Assembly (NCBI GenBank): GCA_903871855.1
Contig: CAIQIK010000020.1
Coordinates: forward strand, 186,001 to 250,000
Length of the DNA stretch: 64,000 nucleotides
Direction: 5' to 3'
From: an uncultured Caldisericota bacterium
GTDB lineage: Bacteria > Caldisericota > Caldisericia > Cryosericales > Cryosericaceae
Part shown: in pieces, positions 52,132 through 60,545 of the stretch
Layout: every line of letters starts with the position of its first letter
Position numbering within the stretch: position 1 is the stretch's first letter
Position numbers and translations under genes: made by a program
The notes under the pieces: generated by a model
Databases searched by the model: none
Seen by the model: the letters and a program-made list of their open reading frames with translations, nothing else
Told to the model about the DNA's origin: nothing

Positions 52132-52500
52132 ATGAAGAACATCCGTAGGCTGCGGCTTGAGGCGTTCATACGGCGTAGCGTGGAGGGTCAGCTGGTCCTG
52201 ATGGATGACCCCGACCTTCGACTCTTGACTGTGACTCGCATTGAACTGTCGAATGACACGAGACTGGCGAAGGTGTATGTCTCGAGCTTGCTGAATGACG
52301 AGAGTCATCAGAAGGCTCTCATGGCAGCTCTGTCCAGGGCTTCGGGCAAGTTCCAGCAGAGGTTGGCGGCTGATGTCTCGATGCGCTTCACACCCCTCCT
52401 TTCGTTCCATTTCGATCGAGGGTTCGTGAGGGGCACTCAGGTCGTCGAACTGCTCACCGAACTCGAGAAGAACGAAAAAAAGGATACCGCGGATTCATGA
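52132..52500 (+). CDS. rbfA: Ribosome-binding factor A
   Basis: 122 aa. KH-type fold with RRLRLEAFIRRSVEGQL at the start, LLTVTRIELSNDTRLAKVYVSSL in the middle and RFTPLLSFHFDRGFVRGTQVVELL at the end, all family-typical. It binds the 30S subunit during maturation of the 16S 5' region. Its stop overlaps the start of nrnA by 4 nt (ATGA); rbfA-nrnA is a conserved pair, usually followed by truB, which here lies 47 kb away. Confidence 0.94.
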   Translation: MKNIRRLRLEAFIRRSVEGQLVLMDDPDLRLLTVTRIELSNDTRLAKVYVSSLLNDESHQKALMAALSRASGKFQQRLAADVSMRFTPLLSFHFDRGFVRGTQVVELLTELEKNEKKDTADS

Positions 52501-53498
52501 GAGGGGTCGGTCTCAAAGTAATTGCATCGAGGATTCGCGACGCGAGCGATGTCTTTCTTTTTACCCACGAGTTCGCCGATGGCGATGCTTTGGGTTCGAT
52601 GGTGGCGCTCACATTGTATCTGCAGGCAATGGACAAGAGTGTTCATGCGTTTGTCCCAGGCAAGATCCAGAGCGCCTTCCAGTTTCTCGCAACCGATAAA
52701 CTGCTGAATACCATGTCTGCCGCCCAAGCCGCGGTTCAGATCGGCGCTGCACGTGTGACATGTCTCAGTGCGGACGCGGCCGATATCGATCGTCTGGGTG
52801 AGTGGAAGTCTTTGTTCCTCTCTGGGGCAGAGCGTCTGGTGATTGACCACCACGACACGAATACAGGTTTTGGCGACGTGTTTGCCATAGATGGTTCGGC
52901 CAGCTCGTGCTGCGAGATTCTCTTTGACTTGTTCAAAACGATCAACCCACGGCTCATCAACACCAGGATCGCCTCGGCGCTCTATGCCGGACTGGTTGCG
53001 GACACCGGATCATTCCAGTACGCTAATACCAAGGCTCTGTCTCTGGTGCACGGAGCTCAGCTCATTGACCTGGGCGCGCTGCCCGATGAGATCTCGCGCA
53101 GCGTCTACGAATCCAAATCATACGAAAGCCTAAAACTCGTGGCTGCTTCCGTAGCAGCTTCACGCCTCATGTATGGTGGACAGATCGTCGTGTCCTACGT
53201 GACGCGGAGTATGCTTGCGGACTCGAGCGCCTTGGATGAGGACACCGAGGGCATTACGGATGAATTGCGACGCATAGCTGGAACAAAGGCAGTCGTACTG
53301 TTCAAAGAGGCCTCAGATGGGTCCGTCAAGGTGAGCCTCCGCGGCAAGTACGGGTTCAACGTCAAACGCATAGCGACAACGTTTGGTGGTGGAGGTCATT
53401 TGCTCGCCGCCGGTTGTACCATTAAAAGTGAGCTCGGCGAAGCCGAAGCGCGCGTCCTCGCCGAGCTGGACAGATACCTGGGACCTTCTAGAACTTGA
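52497..53498 (+). CDS. nrnA: DHH/DHHA1 phosphoesterase, NrnA-like
   Basis: 333 aa. HEFADGDALGS is the first metal motif (usual 'H..PDGD..GS', Pro replaced by Ala), VIDHHDTNTGFG the DHH motif, and GGGGHLLAAGC the DHHA1 RNA-binding motif. NrnA enzymes degrade short oligoribonucleotides, pAp and the linear pApA formed from c-di-AMP, so it may complete the c-di-AMP cycle started by CdaA at 2.6 kb. The last 11 nt overlap the convergent membrane protein gene. Confidence 0.94.
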   Translation: MRGVGLKVIASRIRDASDVFLFTHEFADGDALGSMVALTLYLQAMDKSVHAFVPGKIQSAFQFLATDKLLNTMSAAQAAVQIGAARVTCLSADAADIDRLGEWKSLFLSGAERLVIDHHDTNTGFGDVFAIDGSASSCCEILFDLFKTINPRLINTRIASALYAGLVADTGSFQYANTKALSLVHGAQLIDLGALPDEISRSVYESKSYESLKLVAASVAASRLMYGGQIVVSYVTRSMLADSSALDEDTEGITDELRRIAGTKAVVLFKEASDGSVKVSLRGKYGFNVKRIATTFGGGGHLLAAGCTIKSELGEAEARVLAELDRYLGPSRT

Positions 53499-53811
53499 AA
53501 CTCCTGCTGATATCGTAGACAACTGGCAGGTGATACATGGTATCGCCTGTGAGCATCTTGATGATCGCAAACGCAGAAACGAGTCCAGGTACGAACCAGA
53601 ACCAGTCGGCGAGGCGCCAGATAATCGGGAGACGGCCCAGGATTCCGAGGATGACTTCCAGTATTAGCACAACAAGTCCTTGTGCCAGATGCAAGCGGAA
53701 GAACTCGTTCTTCTTATTGACAAGAAGCGGGATGATCCAGAGGATGCCCAAATAGCACAGTATACCAAAGATAAGGTCATTGCTGACGCCACTATTCGTC
53801 TGTTGTTCCAC
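53488..53811 (-). CDS. Small membrane protein, DUF4870-like
   Basis: 107 aa from a GTG at 53811 with GGGGGTGG 6 nt upstream; a GTG at 53829 is the alternative. Three hydrophobic segments (LIFGILCYLGILWIIPLLV; LHLAQGLVVLILEVILGIL; WFWFVPGLVSAFAIIKML) and the motif NEFFRLHLAQGL between the first two resemble DUF4870/YIP1-like small membrane proteins. Function unknown. It overlaps the nrnA 3' end tail-to-tail and follows the radical SAM gene by about 60 nt. Confidence 0.75.
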   Translation of the reverse strand: MEQQTNSGVSNDLIFGILCYLGILWIIPLLVNKKNEFFRLHLAQGLVVLILEVILGILGRLPIIWRLADWFWFVPGLVSAFAIIKMLTGDTMYHLPVVYDISRSFKF

Positions 53812-53871
53812 GGTCGTCCACCCCCACACTAGGATATGATATTAGCATGCTAGATTAATCCCGATGCTGTG

Positions 53872-55719
53872 TCAAGAGCCTGTGGCGTTGATGAGTGCCG
53901 AGGTAGGGCAGGGATGCAGATACTCCTGGATGCCGCATGCGTGGCAACCTGTCTCACGGCATGTCGGGAGACGTTTGCCCTTCTCTGCGGACAGAAATTC
54001 TTCGCAGAGAAAGTCTGTTGAGACTCCCGCATCGATGACCTGCCAAGGCAGTTCACTCTGCAAAGGAATACTGCGATACAGGAAGTCGACGGGGTCAAGA
54101 CCTGAGGCAGCAATAGCCTCCTGCCAAACGTCGAATTTGAAAAACTCGCGCCAGGCGTCGAATTTGGCCCCATTCTTCCAGGCCGTCTCGAGAATGTCGC
54201 TGACTCTGCGGTCGCCGCGGCTGAGAAATCCCTCGAGGAACGAGATGCGCGGATCGCCAAACTCGATATGGAGCTTGCCCTTGAAGGCTCTGAAGCCCTT
54301 GCGGAGGTGATCGATCTTGGCATCGTAAGACTCAGGCGTATCCTGGGCGCACCATTGAAAAGGAGTATCGGGGCGAGGCACGAACGGGTTGATGCTGAGA
54401 TTGATGGCGATGTCCCTGCGGAAACCTTTGCCAAAAGTGTAGATACGGCTCACCAGGTCAACCATGGCATCGAGATCCTGTTTCGTCTCGGTGGGAAGGC
54501 CAAACATGAAGTAGAACTTGACGAGATGCCAGCCCTTTCCAAACACAGTCCGCAGCGTTTCAAAGATCGATTCTTCTGTGATGTTCTTGTTGATGACATC
54601 GCGGAGGCGCTGACTGCCGGCCTCGATGGCAAACGTCAACGAACCTTCGCGTGTCTGCTTGATCTCGTCTGCGAGATAGCCGGGGAAGTTCTCCATGCGG
54701 AGTGACGGAAACGAAATGGCTACCTTGTGCTCTTCCCTGTAGGCACGTACGAGTCTGACCAGCCCGGGCAGGTCACTGTAGTCAGTGCTGCTCAGAGACA
54801 GCAATCCGACTTCTTCGTAGCCGGTGTTGGCGACGAGTTGCTCGAGTTGCTTCTGGATGGAAGCCAGCGATCGCTCTCGGGTTGGGCGATAGGAGATGCC
54901 AGCCTCACAGAAGCGACAGCCTCGCACACATCCACGAAACAGTTCTATGACACCGCGGTCGTGGACGAGTTCGCGATAAGGGACAATCGGACTAACCGGA
55001 GCAGAAGCATCGTCGAGGCTCTGGACAACTCGCTTGCGTATGGTCCGGGGGATCTCCGGCGAGATGGGCTCGGCGATAACGTATGGGGCACCCTTGAGGG
55101 CCGGGCGCGCCTTGTACAGCGACGGGACATACACACCCTCGACGTGTCGCGCCAGTATCTCCAGCGCATCGTGACGGCTTGCTCCGGCCGCGCGCGACAC
55201 TGCAAGGCTGCGTACAATTTCTGGAAAGAGGTCTTCGCCGTCACCGATACCAAATGCGTCCACGAAGGCGGACATAGGTTCGGGGTTGAATGTGCAACTG
55301 CCACCTGCAATGACGATGGGCCACTCGCTTCGGTCCTCTGACCGTATGGGGAGCTTGGCCAGGTCGAGCATGTTGAGCACGTTTGTATAGGTGAGTTCCG
55401 TGCCGAGGCTGAAGGCTATCACGTCGAACGAGCCCAGTGGCTGATGACTTTCGAGAGAGAATAAGGGAGCCTGGTGTTCTCTGAGCCATGCCTCGAGATC
55501 TTGGAATGGAGCGAACACACGTTCCATGACAATACTGTCGGTGGTGTTGAGAAGGTGATAGAGGATTTGGATGCCGTGAGACGACATGCCGACCTCATAG
55601 AGGTCCGGGTAGCTGAGCGCAACGCGAAAGCGACCCTCCCAGTTCTTATGGACGGCGTTGAGCTCGTTCCCTGCATATCGCGACGGGCCCTGGAAGCGTT
55701 CGAGAGAGTGCATATCCAT
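53872..55719 (-). CDS. B12-binding/radical SAM protein (TIGR03960-like)
   Basis: 615 aa. The N-terminal third is a cobalamin-binding-like domain (RVALSYPDLYEVGMSSHGIQILYHLLN, VIAFSLGTELTYTNVLNMLDLA). The radical SAM cluster motif is CVRGCRFC (in ELFRGCVRGCRFCEAGISYRPTRERS), followed by VGLLSLSSTDYS and TFAIEAGSQRLR. The C-terminus has CHACGIQEYLHPCP. The family is widespread and usually accompanied by a TIGR03936/DUF2344 partner that is absent here; its substrate is not known to me. It follows rodA by 1 nt at the end of the mre cluster. Confidence 0.88.
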   Translation of the reverse strand: MDMHSLERFQGPSRYAGNELNAVHKNWEGRFRVALSYPDLYEVGMSSHGIQILYHLLNTTDSIVMERVFAPFQDLEAWLREHQAPLFSLESHQPLGSFDVIAFSLGTELTYTNVLNMLDLAKLPIRSEDRSEWPIVIAGGSCTFNPEPMSAFVDAFGIGDGEDLFPEIVRSLAVSRAAGASRHDALEILARHVEGVYVPSLYKARPALKGAPYVIAEPISPEIPRTIRKRVVQSLDDASAPVSPIVPYRELVHDRGVIELFRGCVRGCRFCEAGISYRPTRERSLASIQKQLEQLVANTGYEEVGLLSLSSTDYSDLPGLVRLVRAYREEHKVAISFPSLRMENFPGYLADEIKQTREGSLTFAIEAGSQRLRDVINKNITEESIFETLRTVFGKGWHLVKFYFMFGLPTETKQDLDAMVDLVSRIYTFGKGFRRDIAINLSINPFVPRPDTPFQWCAQDTPESYDAKIDHLRKGFRAFKGKLHIEFGDPRISFLEGFLSRGDRRVSDILETAWKNGAKFDAWREFFKFDVWQEAIAASGLDPVDFLYRSIPLQSELPWQVIDAGVSTDFLCEEFLSAEKGKRLPTCRETGCHACGIQEYLHPCPTSALINATGS

Positions 55720-55720
55720 G

Positions 55721-56830
55721 TCAGAACCTCAGTTCGTCACGGGTACGGTAGACACTGACGACAATGGAAGCGGCCACGACCTGCGTGAGCAGAGACGATC
55801 CGCCATAGCTGATAAATGGCAGGGGGATGCCGGTGACGGGTGAGAGCCCGATGGTCATGCCTATGTTTACAGCAGCTTGCAGAAACCACATGGCTCCTAT
55901 GCCGACGACGATGTACCGGGCGAAGTCGTCGGTCAGCGATCGAAAGACGAGGAACGTTGACCAGAGGAGCAGGATGAAGAGAAGAACCAGCATCGCACTG
56001 CCGGCGAACCCGAACAGCTCTCCGACCAGAGAGAAGATGAAGTCGGCATATTGCACAGGTACAAACGAGAGAGGGCCCTGGGTGCTTCCTTTGATGCCAC
56101 GTCCCCAGATGCCACCGGATCCAGTTGCGACGATGGATTGGATGACGTTGTAGCCTGCACCAAGTGGGTCTTCCTGTGGGTTCAGGAACGTCTCGATTCG
56201 TGTACGCTGATATGGTCTGAGGCTGAGCCACGCGCCGCCTGCCGCAAGTGCCACAACCAGCCCCAGAACAATCAGCTGGCGACCGGTGAGCCGGAAATGG
56301 ACCAGCATGATGACAGAAATCGCGAGCAGCAGGCTGGCGGATCCCAAGTCCGGTTCCTTCTCGACCAGAAGAATAGACGGCACGGCGGCGGCCATGACAA
56401 GTAGGATTTTCAGGCCCATGTTGAGTTTCTTCTGGGGAAGCGCCAGGATGACCGCGACAACAAGAATAATCACAAGCTTCTGTACCTCACTCGGCTGGAA
56501 GCCAAATGACCCTACGATGGGGATCCAGCGCCGTGAGCCGTACATGCCGCGCCCGAGAAACAACACTGTCACCAGAAGCCCTGTCTGAACGACATAGATC
56601 GGCAGGGTGAGGTATCGAAAGACCCGGTAGTTTACGAATTGCAGCATGACTCCGACAGCCAGACTGAGGCCAAGTAGCAGGAGTGTCTTCTCGAAATAGG
56701 AGTAGAAACTTCCGAAGTGTCCAAGGGTATACCGCTCTGCAAGGCTTGCGACGAAGAATGTCGCTAAACTAAACCCGATGAGGAGTAGGACGCTTATGAG
56801 GAAGAGCAGTGGCAAACGATGGAGCTTCAC
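55721..56830 (-). CDS. rodA: Peptidoglycan polymerase RodA (SEDS family)
   Basis: 369 aa from a GTG, about ten membrane helices. SEDS signatures include RWIPIVGSFGFQPSEVQKLVIIL (with the catalytic-region Trp-Ile-Pro and Glu), EKEPDLGSASLLLA (the essential Asp), VQYADFIFSLVGELFG and the C-terminal GLSPVTGIPLPFISYGGSSLL. RodA polymerises glycan strands and partners with PBP2, encoded two genes upstream. It lies 9 nt after minC. Confidence 0.96.
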   Translation of the reverse strand: MKLHRLPLLFLISVLLLIGFSLATFFVASLAERYTLGHFGSFYSYFEKTLLLLGLSLAVGVMLQFVNYRVFRYLTLPIYVVQTGLLVTVLFLGRGMYGSRRWIPIVGSFGFQPSEVQKLVIILVVAVILALPQKKLNMGLKILLVMAAAVPSILLVEKEPDLGSASLLLAISVIMLVHFRLTGRQLIVLGLVVALAAGGAWLSLRPYQRTRIETFLNPQEDPLGAGYNVIQSIVATGSGGIWGRGIKGSTQGPLSFVPVQYADFIFSLVGELFGFAGSAMLVLLFILLLWSTFLVFRSLTDDFARYIVVGIGAMWFLQAAVNIGMTIGLSPVTGIPLPFISYGGSSLLTQVVAASIVVSVYRTRDELRF

Positions 56831-56839
56831 GGGGTGTCT

Positions 56840-57469
56840 CTACTCCAGAAAACGTGTCTCGACGTTCAGTTGGTCCTGGACGGCGGTCACAACGTAGTAG
56901 TGACCGTGTATACCTGCCGGGGCCAGATGAAGGACGGCGCTCGCGCTACTGACGGCAAGTGAAGCGCCACCGGCGACATCGAGGCACGTTATGGTCGCAT
57001 CCTGCATTCCCTGGATGCCGGCCACAACAGTCCCTCTGATGGTACCGAATACGAAACACGACCGCATCGTCTCGACGCGCGATCCCTCGAGAACAGAGCC
57101 GATCACAACGACATCTTTGGTCGTCTGGATGACTTCGCTGCTCATCAGGTCATGAGCAATGATCAATACGGTCTCAGATGGAGAGGTGCCCTTCTTCGAC
57201 CCCCGTATGCGGTAGTTGGTTATGCCGAGGTTGTCGCCTACGAGCTTTCGCAGATCCTTTTCCAGCTTGGCCAACGTCTTGAGACCACATGCCCGGTTCT
57301 GAAGGTCGACCTGGAGCTTGAGCTGAGGAAGGATGTGATGCTGGGCGGCCACTTGGATGCCGAGCACGTGCTCGGCATCCTTCCACTTTGCCTTGGGGTT
57401 GACGAGAGCCAGGATTTCCGTTTGGTTCCCCTTGAACACGACGGTGTTCGTCGGACTAGTTGCTGCCAT
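56840..57469 (-). CDS. minC: MinC-like septum-site protein, without adjacent minD
   Basis: 209 aa from the ATG at 57469 (GGAGGG upstream; the open frame extends further without coding character). The N-terminal part (about 1-85) fits the small MinC_N domain. The C-terminal part (about 115-200) is the MinC_C beta-helix: DVVVIGSVLEGSRVETMRSCFVFGTIRGTVVAGIQG, with the G.IRG..VAG rungs conserved. The RSGQ motif that contacts MinD in characterised MinC proteins reads SSEV at the equivalent place. MinC blocks FtsZ polymerisation away from midcell. It overlaps pbp2 by 14 nt; rodA follows where minD would be expected. Confidence 0.85.
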   Translation of the reverse strand: MAATSPTNTVVFKGNQTEILALVNPKAKWKDAEHVLGIQVAAQHHILPQLKLQVDLQNRACGLKTLAKLEKDLRKLVGDNLGITNYRIRGSKKGTSPSETVLIIAHDLMSSEVIQTTKDVVVIGSVLEGSRVETMRSCFVFGTIRGTVVAGIQGMQDATITCLDVAGGASLAVSSASAVLHLAPAGIHGHYYVVTAVQDQLNVETRFLE

Positions 57470-59246
57470 TTTGCCCTCCGTACAGATCGAAGTACTGCTG
57501 TAACATGCTGTGCACGAGTGGAGCCATACTGGTACTGCGACTGTAGGGCGAGTTCTCGAACATGAGAAGGACGGCGACCTGGGGGTTGTCCATCGGCGCA
57601 AATGCTACCAGCCACGTGTGGTACAGATCCGGAGTACCGGTTTCAGCTGTACCGGTCTTTGCACAGATCTCGATGTCCCCGACTTGAATGCGTGTCATTC
57701 CGCCAGTCTTCGAAACGAGATTGAGACCCTTTTTCACGGTCGCCAGCGTGGTGGTGCTTATGCCGAGCGTGTCCTGAACGACCGGGGTTGTCTGAGTCTC
57801 CGCTTTAGTCACGGGGTCGACCGAAGTCTTCAGGAGGTGAGGACGCCAAAGGGTCCCGTTCATCGCGATCGAACTATAGATGGAGATGTTGCGTATGGGC
57901 GTTTCCAGCATATATCCCTGGCCAATGCCCATGTTCATCGTATCTCCTTCGTACCATGATTCTTTGTACTTGCTGAGCTTCCATTGCGGAGTCGGGTAAA
58001 AACCGGTTGTCTCGCCGGGAAGGTCGATGCCGGTGAGCTTATCGATACCGAATTTGTGCGCGTAGGAGTCCATCGACTCGATACCGACAAGGCGAGCAAC
58101 GGTGAAGAAGTAACTGTCACAGGAGTCGGCATAGGCCTTGTAGATGTCTTCGTTGCCATGGGCACCTGGCCAAATCCAGCATTTGAACAGCCGTCCTCCA
58201 ACCGTCAACCCTCCGCCACAGTAGATGATACTTCGGTCAGTTATGGTGCGCGTTTCGAGTCCCGCCGTTCCAGTGACGACCTTGAACGTGCTCGCCGGAG
58301 GGAACGTGCCTGCAATTGCTCGGTTGAACAGAGATCCTTTGGCGGACCACGTTTTCCAGTCTTCGCTGGAAATCCCGGAGATGAACTTGTTCGGGTCGAA
58401 TGTGGGTGCACTTGCCAGTGCGAGGAGCTCGCCGTTGCGCGGGTCCATCATGATCGCTGCGCCCTGGTTGTCTCCAAGCAGCTCCTCACAGGTCTTCTGC
58501 AAGCGGGCATCGATAGTCAGAACGATGCTCTTCCCAGGAATAGCGGGCTTCTCTTGGAGGGTTTTTACTGCCTTGCCGCCGGCATCCACTTCGATGAGCT
58601 TCTGACTCTTCTGACCGCGCAGCAGCGACTCGTATTGCAGCTCGACGCCTTCCTTGCCGATCGTGTCCTTCATGACGTAGCCGTTAGCTCCCAACTGCTC
58701 GAGTTCAGTGTCGCTTATTTCACCTGTGTACCCGAGGACATGTGCTGCCAGCGTTCCCTGGGGATATGATCTCTTGGTCGACATGACGAGCTGGATGCCA
58801 GGTAGGTCTGGTTCCTGTTCCGCAAGCTTCAATGCAGCGGATTTGCTGACGTTGCGAGCGATGGGGATGGGTGTGAAAGGGTCGACGCCGGCCTTTTTCA
58901 CAGTGTCTTTGAGAGTCTGGAGCTTCGTGCCTGTCAGTTGGGCTACGACACCCAGTTCCTGTTCGGAGTTCTTGAGGTCATAGGTCGTCACGACGATGTC
59001 GAATGAGGGGACATCGGTCGCGAGAACGACTCCGTTCCTGTCGTAGATTTCTCCCCGTGGAGCATCCGTGCTGATGATGCGAAGACGGTTGTCTTCGGCG
59101 ACTCCTGCATAGTAGGTGCCTTTGATGACCTGCAGAAAGTAGAGGCGAGCCATGATTCCCAAGAGGATTACTGTGAAGAGAACGGTGACCGCAAGGAATC
59201 GCCGGGTTTGTTTGGACTGTTGAAGCTTATCCATGGTTTTGCTCAA
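57456..59246 (-). CDS. mrdA: Penicillin-binding protein 2 (class B transpeptidase)
   Basis: 596 aa from a TTG at 59246 (GAGG upstream; ATG at 59234 is the alternative). One N-terminal helix (about residues 16-36), a dimerisation/pedestal domain with GEIYDRNGVVLATD, and a transpeptidase domain with SxxK serine in FPPASTFKVVT, SCD in ADSCDSYF and KTGTAET near the C-terminus. With RodA it forms the elongation-specific synthase. Gene order mreB-mreC-mreD-pbp2 is the standard elongasome operon. Confidence 0.96.
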   Translation of the reverse strand: MSKTMDKLQQSKQTRRFLAVTVLFTVILLGIMARLYFLQVIKGTYYAGVAEDNRLRIISTDAPRGEIYDRNGVVLATDVPSFDIVVTTYDLKNSEQELGVVAQLTGTKLQTLKDTVKKAGVDPFTPIPIARNVSKSAALKLAEQEPDLPGIQLVMSTKRSYPQGTLAAHVLGYTGEISDTELEQLGANGYVMKDTIGKEGVELQYESLLRGQKSQKLIEVDAGGKAVKTLQEKPAIPGKSIVLTIDARLQKTCEELLGDNQGAAIMMDPRNGELLALASAPTFDPNKFISGISSEDWKTWSAKGSLFNRAIAGTFPPASTFKVVTGTAGLETRTITDRSIIYCGGGLTVGGRLFKCWIWPGAHGNEDIYKAYADSCDSYFFTVARLVGIESMDSYAHKFGIDKLTGIDLPGETTGFYPTPQWKLSKYKESWYEGDTMNMGIGQGYMLETPIRNISIYSSIAMNGTLWRPHLLKTSVDPVTKAETQTTPVVQDTLGISTTTLATVKKGLNLVSKTGGMTRIQVGDIEICAKTGTAETGTPDLYHTWLVAFAPMDNPQVAVLLMFENSPYSRSTSMAPLVHSMLQQYFDLYGGQNGSN

Positions 59247-59712
59247 GTGGTGAACGCCTCACCAGATAGCGGGACCCAACTAGCCCTGTAATGGCAGCCA
59301 CGATGGCATACTGCAGGAGGGCTACGAAACTAGGAGCAGCACTGCCTCTGGTGAACAGGGCGAGAGCGAGTGCCGTGACGGTATAGGTGCCTGTGAAGAC
59401 TGCACGAGCAAGACCACGTGCAAGTTGCTCGATGTAGGGCGAGGCGCCAGCGATCAGCAGCAGCAACAGAGCTGTGGGCAACCCCTGTGACTGGCTGAAG
59501 TATGACAGAAGGAGGGTATTGAAGAGCACTGCGACAACGCCGAAGGAAGTGGGATGACGTACGCTATAGTAGAAAACGATGGCTGCCGCTATGAGGAAGC
59601 TGAAGGCTCCTGCGTCCGGGATGTGCAATGCAATGCTGCAGAGCAGAGCAAACACGAATAGCTCCACGACCAGAACCCCTGCCAGGATGGCGTACTGCCG
59701 TTTCACGTTCAT
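59227..59712 (-). CDS. mreD: Rod shape-determining protein MreD
   Basis: 161 aa, about five membrane helices, with little sequence conservation beyond RQYAILAGVLVVELFVFALL at the start and the position between mreC and pbp2. Overlaps both neighbours (ATGA with mreC). It is a membrane partner of MreC in the elongasome. Confidence 0.88.
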   Translation of the reverse strand: MNVKRQYAILAGVLVVELFVFALLCSIALHIPDAGAFSFLIAAAIVFYYSVRHPTSFGVVAVLFNTLLLSYFSQSQGLPTALLLLLIAGASPYIEQLARGLARAVFTGTYTVTALALALFTRGSAAPSFVALLQYAIVAAITGLVGSRYLVRRSPLEQNHG

Positions 59713-60542
59713 TTCGAGCTCTGCGTGACCAGAAGGTAGCGTGTTGCCCAGACAGCCGCAAATGGGCGCAAGACCAGCCGCGTCGTGGTCCCGCTGGTCA
59801 GCGTGTCGACTCGCCCGATAGGGATGTTGGGAGGAAAGATCGTTGAACTGCTGGATGTTACAACAATGTCACCTGACTGGAACTGGGGCAATGGTGAGAC
59901 ATATGACAGTTCACAGTAGTCAGCGTCGGTGCCCTTGACGAGCACATCTTCTCCGGTGCGACGGTCGATGCCGGCGATAACACACCTGCTATCGAGCAGT
60001 GGAATCACTGTGGCATTGGCCTTGAAAGCGCCCCGGACCTTGCCATATACATAAGCTTGGCCGGTGAAGTCTGTGACAAATACTCCAGCACCGTCGGCTA
60101 CCCCGAGTGCTGTTCCGTGATCTATAAACACATCCATCGAGTGGATACCCGTTGCTCGTCCTGTCACCTGGACCAGAATACTCTTGACCGGCAACTGTTG
60201 TTGAACTGCTAGCTGCGCTTGCAGCCGTTTCAGCTCGTCATGATCGTCGAGAGCGAGGCGAAGTCGAGCATCGAGATACTGGTCTTCGGTACGGAGAGTT
60301 TCGTTCTCAGCATAGATTCCTCGCGCGAACAGCAGGGCATGACCGTATGCGGTCACGCTATCAGTTGCTGCCGAGATAGCTCCACCAAACGCTCGGACAA
60401 CGCGTTGAACTTCGCTGAGTGCGAAGCTCCCGAGCGTAACACCATAGGACGCCAGTCCGATGAGGGTCGTCAGCACAAGGAATAGCGCTATGAATAGCAG
60501 GCTGGTGGACCTGCGAGTGAGTTTCCGTACCGGACCGGGCAT
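59709..60542 (-). CDS. mreC: Rod shape-determining protein MreC
   Basis: 277 aa. One N-terminal helix (about residues 13-34), then a coiled coil (YAENETLRTEDQYLDARLRLALDDHDELKRLQAQL shortened here to residues about 78-112), then two beta-barrel domains with VTGRATGIHSMDVFIDHG, AGVFVTDFTGQAYVYGKV and DIVVTSSSSTIFPPNIPIGRV. The architecture and these segments are typical of MreC, a periplasmic/extracellular scaffold that activates PBP2. Confidence 0.93.
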   Translation of the reverse strand: MPGPVRKLTRRSTSLLFIALFLVLTTLIGLASYGVTLGSFALSEVQRVVRAFGGAISAATDSVTAYGHALLFARGIYAENETLRTEDQYLDARLRLALDDHDELKRLQAQLAVQQQLPVKSILVQVTGRATGIHSMDVFIDHGTALGVADGAGVFVTDFTGQAYVYGKVRGAFKANATVIPLLDSRCVIAGIDRRTGEDVLVKGTDADYCELSYVSPLPQFQSGDIVVTSSSSTIFPPNIPIGRVDTLTSGTTTRLVLRPFAAVWATRYLLVTQSSK

Positions 60543-60545
60543 TTG

